Part shown: piece after piece, positions 18,615 through 26,249 of the stretch
How the letters are laid out: the number at the start of each line of letters is the position of its first letter
How positions within the stretch are numbered: the stretch's first letter is position 1
From: Fulvivirga sp.
GTDB taxonomy: Bacteria > Bacteroidota > Bacteroidia > Cytophagales > Cyclobacteriaceae
Length of the DNA: 33,301 bases
Assembly (NCBI GenBank): GCA_028280565.1
Contig: JANQLQ010000064.1
Location: 1-33,301 of the forward strand
Direction of reading: 5' to 3'
The notes under the pieces: model-generated
What the model was told of the DNA's origin: nothing
The model's database searches: none
The model's input: only the letters and a program-made list of their open reading frames with translations
Program-made: the position numbers and the translations under genes

Positions 18615-19763
18615 ATGTTTGTAGATCGGCTTCACGGCTTCGTTTTCTTAGGCATGGTTGCGCTCTCTATGTGCTTATCGTGCTCGCCTAGCCCCCCGCG
18701 AGAAATAAAAGAGGCGGTTAGGGGAGTCTGGCTTACCAATGTGGCAAGTGATGCTTTGCGTTCCAAAGAAAAAATAGAAGAAACGGTCGCTTTACTAGAT
18801 TCGTTGAATTTCAATACGATTTTTGTCGTCACTTGGAATAGGGGGTATAGCTTGTATAAAAGCGAGGTGATGAAAAACCTTACCGGCTACGAGATAGACC
18901 CGGTTTATGGAGATCGTGATCCTTTGCAGGAAGTTATTGAAGCGGCACATCGGCGGAACATTAAAGTATTTGCCTGGTTTGAATTTGGTTTTGCGTCTTC
19001 CTATGACGAAGCGGATGGCGGCATGTTATTGCGAACAAAACCTGCTTGGGTGTCTTTAGATGCAAGCGGATCAATAACGGCAAAGAATAAGTTCCAATGG
19101 ATGAACGGGTTTCATCCCGAGGTACAAGATTTTATCTTATCGCTGGTAGGAGAGGTAGTTAAAAACTACGAGGTGGATGGTATCCAGGGAGATGACCGCT
19201 TGCCCGCCATGCCGGTAAATAGCGGGTACGATGAATACACTGTAGGGCTTTATCAGCAAGAACACAACGGGCAATCTCCGCCCAGCAACGAAGCGGACCC
19301 CGACTGGGTCGATTGGCGCGCCCAAAAGCTCAATGCCTTTATGGGTAGATTGTACCATCAAGTCAAAAAGTGGGATCCGAACTGCATCGTGTCTATGTCG
19401 CCGAGCATCTACCCTTGGAGTAAGGAAAACTACTTGCAAGATTGGCCTACGTGGGTAGAGGAAGGATATGTGGACTTGCTCTGTCCACAACTTTACCGGT
19501 ATGACCTAGAGGCCTATACGTTGTTGCTGGATGAAATACTTACCAAACAATTAGCTCAAGAGAACCATGGCATCTTCTATCCCGGTGTTTTGTTGCAGGT
19601 AGATGACTATAACCCTTCCCATGAGCTTCTAACGCGTAAGTTGGAAGAAAACCGGGCAGCAGGTATTCACGGAGAAGTATTCTTCTTTTTTGAAGGGGTA
19701 AAGAAATTCAAAGATCTTTTTAAAGATCATTATGACCATAAGGCCCCGTTCCCCACATTTTAA
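18615..19763 (+). CDS. GHL10 (DUF187-type) glycoside hydrolase lipoprotein
   Basis: The 382-residue protein has a lipoprotein signal with lipobox CLSC and a glycosyl-hydrolase-like 10 (PF02638-type) TIM barrel starting at VRGVWLTNV. The acidic active-site strand is DGIQGDDRLP, with Asp193, Asp194 and Arg195. The only studied member I can name is E. coli DigH (YddW), an outer-membrane lipoprotein that cleaves denuded peptidoglycan glycans, so amino-sugar beta-linkages are a reasonable guess. The gene lies 104 nt after the susCD group behind a terminator and 5 nt before its paralogue. The specificity is not fixed by sequence. Confidence 0.88.
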   Translation: MFVDRLHGFVFLGMVALSMCLSCSPSPPREIKEAVRGVWLTNVASDALRSKEKIEETVALLDSLNFNTIFVVTWNRGYSLYKSEVMKNLTGYEIDPVYGDRDPLQEVIEAAHRRNIKVFAWFEFGFASSYDEADGGMLLRTKPAWVSLDASGSITAKNKFQWMNGFHPEVQDFILSLVGEVVKNYEVDGIQGDDRLPAMPVNSGYDEYTVGLYQQEHNGQSPPSNEADPDWVDWRAQKLNAFMGRLYHQVKKWDPNCIVSMSPSIYPWSKENYLQDWPTWVEEGYVDLLCPQLYRYDLEAYTLLLDEILTKQLAQENHGIFYPGVLLQVDDYNPSHELLTRKLEENRAAGIHGEVFFFFEGVKKFKDLFKDHYDHKAPFPTF

Positions 19764-19768
19764 TTCAA

Positions 19769-21502
19769 ATGATCATGAAAAATACATTCAATACACTAAC
19801 AAAACGAATCGGTTTTATGGTCCTCTCCTTGATCCCTTTATTTTGGGTGGCTTGTGGAGATGATGATAGTTCCGAAGAGCCGAGCGCGGAAAATGCAATC
19901 TTGGACTTCGAATTCCAAGGCATAACAGGCAATACAGGCGCTGCCATCGACAATGTGAACTACACGGTCATTGATACGTTGCCCGCCAATACCGATGTCT
20001 CGGCGCTAGTCCCTATCATTGGTATTTCTGACAGAGCTGCCATTGATCCCCCCTCGGGTGAAGCACAAGACTTTACCAACCCCGTAGTATATGTGGTCAC
20101 CGCCGAGGATGGGACCAACCAAGTTTACACGGTAACCGTACGGTTAAAAGAAGAAGTGATCGATGTTCCTAAAAGCGATGACAACGAGATCAAATCCTTC
20201 ATCCTATCCAGTGCCTTCATCCGTGGGGAGATTGAAGGAAATGTGATCACAGCTTCTGTCCCGTTTGGCACAGCGATAAACGATATGGCTGTGGCCATCG
20301 AGCTTGATGAAGACGCCACCGTGGTCCCGTCGCTTACCGAAAATCAAGACTTTACCAGTCCCGTAAGCTATACGGTCACGGCTGAAAACGGGGATGAAAG
20401 AACCTATACCGTACAGGTGAATGTACAACCCCAAGATGTAGGTGTACGTGGAGTGTGGCTTACTAACGTGGATAGCAACGTATTGAACTCCCAAGCCCAA
20501 ATAGAAGAAGCCGTAGCGCTGTGCGACGAACTGAACATTAACACCATCTTTGTGGTGACATGGAACAAGGCGCTCACTACCTATCCCAGCCAGGTAGCCC
20601 AAGCGATAACAGGCAACGAGATCGATCCTCTTTATACCGGCCGTGATCCGCTACGGGAGCTGATCGATGCCGCGCATGCCAGGGACATCAAAGTGATGGC
20701 CTGGTTTGAATACGGATTTGCCGCATTTAACGGGAGTCCCGGCCCCATCCTCGACAATTCTCCTGTTTATTGGCAGGCGAAAGACGTCAATGGCGACATC
20801 GTGGTAAAGAATGGCTTTTACTGGATGAACGCTTTCCACCCGGAGGTGCAACAGTTCATGGTCGACCTGGTCACCGAGGTGGTAGAGAATTACCCGGACA
20901 TAGACGGTGTACAAGGCGATGATCGCTTGCCCGCCTGCCCTACGGAAGCAGGTTATGATGACTACACAGTAGACAAATACAGGACAGAACACGAAGGGCA
21001 AGATCCCCCTCGTGAATCCCGGAACACGGCCTGGTTAAGATGGCGCGCGGATATCATTAATGCTTTTGGACAGGCGCTTTACGATTCTGTAAAAAAAGAA
21101 AATGCCGACATGGTCGTAGCGATGTCCCCAAGCCCGTTAAGTTTCGGGTACGATGAATACCTGCAAGATTATACGCATTGGGTGGAAAATGAATATTGTG
21201 ATATCGTGAGCCCGCAACTCTACCGGAGAGAGAGCCAAGGGATAGAGGTATATCGGAACCTTCTCAATTCACAATTGAACCGGTTGGACCCCGCAGGCAG
21301 GTCGATCTTCTACCCGGGATTGCTTCTATTTTTAGGAGGATACCTGCCCAGCCAGCAATTCATTGCAGATATGGTGCAATCCAACCGGGCAGAGGGAGTA
21401 CAAGGTGAGGTCTATTTCTTCTATACCGGCTTTACCGATCCCGGCGTGCAAGAGGTGATCAAGGCCATGTACCCGGCGAAGGCCATCTATCCTAGTTTTT
21501 AA
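19769..21502 (+). CDS. DUF5018-like modules fused to a GHL10 glycoside hydrolase, lipoprotein
   Basis: This 577-residue lipoprotein (lipobox WVAC, then GDDDSS) carries two DUF5018-like modules (about 40-130 and 140-225, each ending VTAEDG or VTAENG) and a C-terminal GHL10 barrel (about 226-577) starting at VRGVWLTNV. The barrel is closely related to the upstream protein, with DGVQGDDRLP at Asp384, Asp385 and Arg386. The modules are of the same kind as in the two lipoproteins after SusD, which suggests modular reuse for spacing or glycan binding. It is probably an outer-membrane enzyme, possibly surface-exposed because of the acidic tether. ATG 19775 is a possible alternative start. The gene is 5 nt after its paralogue. 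Confidence 0.87.
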   Translation: MIMKNTFNTLTKRIGFMVLSLIPLFWVACGDDDSSEEPSAENAILDFEFQGITGNTGAAIDNVNYTVIDTLPANTDVSALVPIIGISDRAAIDPPSGEAQDFTNPVVYVVTAEDGTNQVYTVTVRLKEEVIDVPKSDDNEIKSFILSSAFIRGEIEGNVITASVPFGTAINDMAVAIELDEDATVVPSLTENQDFTSPVSYTVTAENGDERTYTVQVNVQPQDVGVRGVWLTNVDSNVLNSQAQIEEAVALCDELNINTIFVVTWNKALTTYPSQVAQAITGNEIDPLYTGRDPLRELIDAAHARDIKVMAWFEYGFAAFNGSPGPILDNSPVYWQAKDVNGDIVVKNGFYWMNAFHPEVQQFMVDLVTEVVENYPDIDGVQGDDRLPACPTEAGYDDYTVDKYRTEHEGQDPPRESRNTAWLRWRADIINAFGQALYDSVKKENADMVVAMSPSPLSFGYDEYLQDYTHWVENEYCDIVSPQLYRRESQGIEVYRNLLNSQLNRLDPAGRSIFYPGLLLFLGGYLPSQQFIADMVQSNRAEGVQGEVYFFYTGFTDPGVQEVIKAMYPAKAIYPSF

Positions 21503-21540
21503 AATATGTTTAGTGAATTGTTCTTTGATGTTTCAATTTA

Positions 21541-21554
21541 TGTGCTCGAGCACA
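21541..21554. promoter_or_regulatory. Perfect LacI-type operator before the nagB-like gene
   Basis: TGTGCTCGAGCACA is a perfect 14-bp palindrome and gives the consensus for the other four sites. It lies 41 bp before the start codon and 4 bp upstream of a -7-like element. A repressor bound here would block the promoter. There is no full second site 21 bp away; a half-site-like TGTTCT lies at 21519-21524. Confidence 0.75.
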
Positions 21555-21558
21555 AAAT

Positions 21559-21566
21559 TAAATTTG
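21559..21566 (+). promoter_or_regulatory. Bacteroidota-type -7 promoter element
   Basis: TAAATTTG matches the Bacteroidota -7 consensus TAnnTTTG exactly, 29 bp before the nagB-like start. A -33 TTG at the usual distance is not evident, so the call rests on the -7 box and the adjacent operator. Confidence 0.45.
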
Positions 21567-21595
21567 AATATAAGTAGGCTTAAATCATCACACAA

Positions 21596-23509
21596 ATGAC
21601 AACATTAGATCACTCTCAAACGAAGTTGGAAAAGATCCCCGTGACCCTTTTTGGAGATCCTAAAGAGGCTTCAAAATACGTGGCAGAGCATATTGCTGAC
21701 CTAGTTTTTAAGCGACAAGCGACCGGACAGCCTGTAGTGCTGGGCTTAGCCACTGGGGCCACACCTGTACTCGTATACCAGGAGTTGGTAAGAATGCATA
21801 AGCAAGATGGGCTGAGCTTTAAAAATGTGATCACGTTCAATCTCGACGAATATTACCCGATCTCCCCGGATTCTCCCCAGAGTTATCATTATTTTATGAA
21901 TTATCATTTGTTTGATCATGTGGATATCCCCAAAGAGAACATTAATATTCCCTCGGGAACCATTGATAAAGCCGAAGTCAACCGTTATTGCGAAGAATAT
22001 GAAAATAAGATCGATGCCGTAGGAGGGATCGACATCCAGGTGCTGGGGATTGGCCGTACCGGGCATATCGGGTTCAATGAGCCGGGGTCAGGTTTTCGTT
22101 CTAAAACCCGGATCGTGAAGCTGGACCCGATCACGATCAGCGATGCGACCCGGGAGTTTATAAAAGAAGAGTTTGTCCCACGCACAGCGTTGACCATGGG
22201 GGTGAAGAGTATTTTTAAAGCCCGAAAGGTGTTCCTCATGGCCTGGGGAGAAAAGAAAGCGGCCATTGTGAGTACAGCGGTAGAGGGCGAGGTTACTAAG
22301 GAGATCCCATCTTCTTTCCTTCAAAACCATCCCGATGCCGAAATCGTACTGGATACGACCGCTGGGACAGGGCTTAGCCGGTTTAAAACCCCATGGCTGA
22401 CCGGCTTTTGTGAGTGGAACGACGCCCTTCGCAAACGCGCCGTGATTTGGCTCAGCGAAAAATTGGATAAACCGATCCTCAAGTTAACGGACAAAGACTA
22501 TAAAGAGAACGAGCTCGACGAACTGATCATGTTCCCGAATTATTCGCAAGAGCTTAACGTAAAGATCTTCAATGAGCTCCAGCATACCATTACCGGTTGG
22601 CCGGGGGGTAAGCCCAATGTTGACGATACCCACCGCCCGGAACGAGCACTACCGGCCAAAAAGAGGGTGATCGTCTTCAGCCCGCACCCGGATGATGATG
22701 TGATTTCCATGGGAGGCACCTTGCTAAAATTAGTAGAACAAGAGCATGATGTACACGTGGCCTACCAGACCTCGGGTAACATTGCCGTATTTGATGATGA
22801 TGCCATTCGCTTTGCCGAATTTGCCAAGCTGCTGGAAGGAGCGCTAGGGAAAGATGACGGGGTATTACAAAACACCTACGACCAGGTGGTCGAAGATCTA
22901 AAAGGTAAAAAACAAGGGGATCAAAACAGTGACCGGCTTAAGATCATCAAGGGATTGATCCGTAGGGCAGAAGCCAGTGCGGCCTGTAGGTTTTGCAGGG
23001 TAAAACAAGAGAACGTACATTTCTTGAACCTGCCCTTTTACGAAACCGGCAACATTATGAAAAAAGAACTGTCGGACGCTGATATTGGCATCATCAAAGA
23101 GCTGCTGGTCGAAGTGCAGCCGCACCAGGTATTTGCCGCCGGCGATCTGCATGACCCGCATGGCACCCACAAAGTCTGCCTGGATGCGATCATGCTAGCC
23201 TTAAAAGACCTGAAGTCCGAGCCCTGGACCAAAAACTGTTATCTCTGGCTATACCGCGGCGCATGGCAAGAATGGGACATCGAAAAGATAGAAATGGCTA
23301 TTCCCTTAAGTCCTATCGACGTGATGCGCAAACGAAAAGCCATCTTCAAACACCAGTCCCAAAAAGATACCCCCGTATTTCCCGGGGAAGATGCCCGCGA
23401 ATTTTGGCAGCGTGCTGAAGACCGCAACAGCGCTACTGCCAAACGTTATGACAAGCTTGGCCTTACGGAGTATGAGGCCATTGAAGCGTTTGTGAAATAC
23501 ACGTTTTGA
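21596..23509 (+). CDS. NagB-like / PIG-L deacetylase fusion protein
   Basis: This 637-residue cytoplasmic protein joins a glucosamine-6-phosphate deaminase (NagB) domain (about 1-285) to a PIG-L/LmbE-type zinc deacetylase domain (about 355-637) through a helical linker. The NagB part keeps the general-base Asp84 (FNLDEY), His157 and Glu162 (GHIGFNEP), but the residue matching E. coli Asp141 is Thr155 and its neighbour is Arg154, so classical deaminase activity is doubtful. The PIG-L part has PHPDD (His364, Asp366, Asp367) and HDPHGTH (519-525), as expected for zinc binding. Fusions of this type occur in Bacteroides as NagB-like proteins. A perfect operator precedes the gene, linking amino-sugar metabolism to this PUL. 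The likely substrate is a GlcNAc derivative. Confidence 0.9.
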   Translation: MTTLDHSQTKLEKIPVTLFGDPKEASKYVAEHIADLVFKRQATGQPVVLGLATGATPVLVYQELVRMHKQDGLSFKNVITFNLDEYYPISPDSPQSYHYFMNYHLFDHVDIPKENINIPSGTIDKAEVNRYCEEYENKIDAVGGIDIQVLGIGRTGHIGFNEPGSGFRSKTRIVKLDPITISDATREFIKEEFVPRTALTMGVKSIFKARKVFLMAWGEKKAAIVSTAVEGEVTKEIPSSFLQNHPDAEIVLDTTAGTGLSRFKTPWLTGFCEWNDALRKRAVIWLSEKLDKPILKLTDKDYKENELDELIMFPNYSQELNVKIFNELQHTITGWPGGKPNVDDTHRPERALPAKKRVIVFSPHPDDDVISMGGTLLKLVEQEHDVHVAYQTSGNIAVFDDDAIRFAEFAKLLEGALGKDDGVLQNTYDQVVEDLKGKKQGDQNSDRLKIIKGLIRRAEASAACRFCRVKQENVHFLNLPFYETGNIMKKELSDADIGIIKELLVEVQPHQVFAAGDLHDPHGTHKVCLDAIMLALKDLKSEPWTKNCYLWLYRGAWQEWDIEKIEMAIPLSPIDVMRKRKAIFKHQSQKDTPVFPGEDAREFWQRAEDRNSATAKRYDKLGLTEYEAIEAFVKYTF

Positions 23510-23907
23510 TTTAGGCTCAAATACCCAAAGTCATGCTCCTTCCACTCCTGCTCATAGTCTCCTTCAAGGGACCCTGGGCTATTGAAGTATAAAGCAAACA
23601 AGTAGAAGTGAACAATCACGATTGCATCAGATTTCAGTCGGGGCATTCGTAATCATTGTATTTGTGAAATTTTTAGAGTTTTTTTCAAGCGAGCCTCAAA
23701 GTCGTCTACGAGATACTCTGAGAAAGTGCAGGAAACGCATTATGAACTAAGTTTGGAGAACACTTAGAAGGTGAAAACGAAGAGAGGTTTCATAGCCGTT
23801 ATTGAGATCGAATTATAGGCTAAACACCCATATTGCTTATGATTTAAATCATATTTTATAGTATTGAGAAAAGCAATAAACTTGTGGGAGAACCAAACAA
23901 TAAGGCC
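23510..23907. other. Gene-free interval with nested palindromes
   Basis: No gene is supported between the nagB-like gene and the CARDB protein. Near its end, TATGATTTAAATCATA (23838-23853) is a perfect 16-bp palindrome matching the CRP/FNR-type pattern TGAT-N4-ATCA. It sits between TATTGCTT (23831-23838) and AAGCAATA (23871-23878). It is centred about 62 bp before the preferred start codon of the next gene and could be an operator for it. Confidence 0.45.
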
Positions 23908-25686
23908 ATGAAAAGACTCGTATTTTTAATTATTTTCACCCATTTAACATTTGAATCTAAAAGTCAAGCTGACTTATGGTTTGATAATGCTTATTCTGGC
24001 TCCATGTCAACTATACCGGCTTATGTTGGCGAGCCAGTAGGTCATTATGCTTCTGTTTCCAATAGTGGAGATGCCACGGTGGCCAGTATACAGACCGATG
24101 TACGTTGTTATTTATCTAGTGATAATTTGTTAAGCCCGGATGACGAACTGATGGGCTCTGCGCTTGTTCCACTGTTGGAGCCGGGTACTGGTCCGGCATT
24201 GCTGGAATTCGATTATACTTTTTCCCAGTCGCAAGCAGGCTCTAAATACATCATATTTGTCATTGACGAGGATGATTTAGTTAAGAATGAATTAAGTGAA
24301 AGCAATAACATTATTGTGATACCGAAAAAAATAGGTAGGGCTGACTTATGGTTTGATAATGCTTATTCTGGCTCCATGTCAACTATACCAGCTTATGTTG
24401 GCGAGCCAGTAGGTCATTATGCTTCTGTTTCCAATAGTGGAGATGCCACGGTGGCCAGCGTACGGACCGATGTACGTTGTTATTTATCCAGTGATAATTT
24501 GTTAAGCCCGGATGACGAACTGATGGGCTCTGCGCCTGTTCCACTGTTGGAGCCGGGTACTGGTCCGGCATTGCTGGAATTCGATTATACTTTTTCCCAG
24601 TCGCAAGCAGGCTCTAAATACATCATATTTGTCGTTGACGAGGATGATTTAGTTAAGAATGAATTAAGTGAAAATAATAACATTGTTGTTATTCAAAAGG
24701 AGATAATTGGGCAGGAGCCAGACTTCGTGATCACCAATTTATCGGGACCTAATTCTGCGGATCGCGGTAATGCGATCTCCATTACCTTTAGAGTAAGGAA
24801 CCAAGGTGATGGTTTGGGTAATGCGGGTTATGCCAGAGTCTACCTTTCTGGTAGCAGCTCATCCATAGTTGGGGCAACCGAGTTGGGAAATTTTGCCGTT
24901 GGTAATCTCGGCGCTGGAAGTTCAAGTTCAGCGATTACGATAAACGGAACAGTGCCTGCTTCCTATCCTACAGGGTCCAAATATATCATTGCCATTGCAG
25001 ATGCGGACGACAACACAACAGAATTATCTGAAAATAACAACAGGAGTAATTTACCCATAACCATTGGGTTATCAGAAAGACCTGATCTAATTGTGACATC
25101 TCCATACCTGGATGGAGCTGGGTCTCAAGCTGAATTCATTGAAAATGAATCGTACAACATAGATTTGATAGTTTACAATACAGGAGCCATTTCTTCACCT
25201 GAAACTGAAGTTAAGATATATTGGTCTGAGAACGCTGATCTTGATGTTGATAATGACTTCTTCGCTGGAGTTAAGAGTATTCCAGTCATCGATCCAAATA
25301 AGAATAGTGGAGAACTTACTACTACAATGAATACGCCACCAAAATATTCCACAAACCCCTGGGAGCAGTGGCGTGTGATTTTTGTAGTTGATCCTGATAA
25401 TACTGTAGCAGAGGAAGACGAAGGTAACAATGAAAGTGACACTTATTTGGTAACACTAAATTCGAGTTCTTCAGGTGGTAGAATAGGTAAGAAAAGAGCC
25501 CAGGTAGAGAGCATCGAATTCCACCTACAAAATACAGTAAAAGTAATGGATTTACATGGAAGAACTATTTGGGAAAGAGAAAACGTCGAAGAGGCTCTTG
25601 ACTTCGATAGCTTACCTAAAGGTTTATATCTATTTCAAACCATGGAAGGAAGCAGAATGAAAACTGAAAAAATATTTAAAAAGTAA
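23908..25686 (+). CDS. Secreted CARDB-repeat protein with T9SS-type C-terminus
   Basis: The 592-residue protein has a signal peptide (MKRLVFLIIFTHLTFESKSQ) and four Ig-like CARDB-type domains with recurring ELSExNN ends. The first two are near-identical 124-residue repeats, followed by two divergent ones (about 265-385 and 385-515). The C-terminal segment KVMDLHGRTIWERE through LPKGLYLFQ to KTEKIFKK looks like a type A type IX secretion sorting domain. The protein is therefore probably exported and attached to the surface, as an adhesin or structural protein; no enzyme domain is visible. I start at ATG 23908 because it begins the signal peptide; a GTG at 23884 is in frame but unlikely. It appears monocistronic and is more AT-rich than the PUL genes. 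Confidence 0.85.
   Translation: MKRLVFLIIFTHLTFESKSQADLWFDNAYSGSMSTIPAYVGEPVGHYASVSNSGDATVASIQTDVRCYLSSDNLLSPDDELMGSALVPLLEPGTGPALLEFDYTFSQSQAGSKYIIFVIDEDDLVKNELSESNNIIVIPKKIGRADLWFDNAYSGSMSTIPAYVGEPVGHYASVSNSGDATVASVRTDVRCYLSSDNLLSPDDELMGSAPVPLLEPGTGPALLEFDYTFSQSQAGSKYIIFVVDEDDLVKNELSENNNIVVIQKEIIGQEPDFVITNLSGPNSADRGNAISITFRVRNQGDGLGNAGYARVYLSGSSSSIVGATELGNFAVGNLGAGSSSSAITINGTVPASYPTGSKYIIAIADADDNTTELSENNNRSNLPITIGLSERPDLIVTSPYLDGAGSQAEFIENESYNIDLIVYNTGAISSPETEVKIYWSENADLDVDNDFFAGVKSIPVIDPNKNSGELTTTMNTPPKYSTNPWEQWRVIFVVDPDNTVAEEDEGNNESDTYLVTLNSSSSGGRIGKKRAQVESIEFHLQNTVKVMDLHGRTIWERENVEEALDFDSLPKGLYLFQTMEGSRMKTEKIFKK
23968..24711 (+). repeat. Recent 372-nt tandem duplication within the CARDB gene
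   Basis: Two in-frame units start at 23968 and 24340, an offset of 372 nt or 124 codons. The first 333 nt of each unit differ at only 7 positions by my count, and the last 39 nt differ more. This is a recent domain duplication, or two copies kept alike by gene conversion. Confidence 0.9.
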
Positions 25687-26249
25687 ATGATTTTCAATCC
25701 CATGATTTTGACACCTTTAGCTAGGGAAGAAAAAGTTGAGTGAAAGGAGATAATAAACATACCTTAGAAAGTGTATAATTTGGGCCATACGTTAGGATTT
25801 TTATGAAGGTTCAAAATGATTGATATTAGAGCAGTTTGGCTTGGAATAGAATCTTAATGTAGGGCCCTGGGGTTGTTCGATAGCATACAAGAGTATCAGG
25901 GTATTATTTCTTATTGTGCCTCCACACTTGACTACCGTTTGCGTTTTTAATAGGAAACACATTTGTTACCCAATGGTTACGCCAGATGTATTGTTATTGT
26001 ACAAAGCCAATAGTACCTTCACCTTCATTATTACTTTAATGGCACTGAGAGTCTCCTGCAACGGATTCAGAGACATCGAATAACGAAGCAACCAAGTAGA
26101 CTTGACGAGGTCGAATGAATTTTATTTCAATCGAAGACACCTTTAATTCATTGTATCGATCATCACATTTAGAATGTGTCCAAAACCAGTCTCAGAGTTC
26201 TCTGCGAAGGTGCACCAATAGCCGGCAACCACCGCAACCCCGTACCGAG
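25687..26249. other. Gene-free interval between convergent genes
   Basis: This 563-nt AT-rich stretch lies between the ends of the CARDB gene and the minus-strand BNR gene. No coding sequence, strong hairpin or recognisable repeat was found. Short open frames near 26115-26358 overlap the BNR gene end in the opposite direction and look like shadows. Confidence 0.55.

Noticed and set aside
23446-23646. 66-codon open frame antisense to the end of the nagB-like gene
   Set aside because: It overlaps a well-supported gene end. A short stretch (SLEGDYEQEWKEHDFG) looks protein-like, but nothing else supports it.
23968-24711. Possible CRISPR or transposon-type direct repeat
   Set aside because: The two units are in frame, code for CARDB-type domains and are contiguous, so this is an intragenic domain duplication.
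25771-25786. TATAATTTG as a promoter -7 element
   Set aside because: The spacing does not fit TAnnTTTG, and no gene follows on that strand for more than 500 nt.
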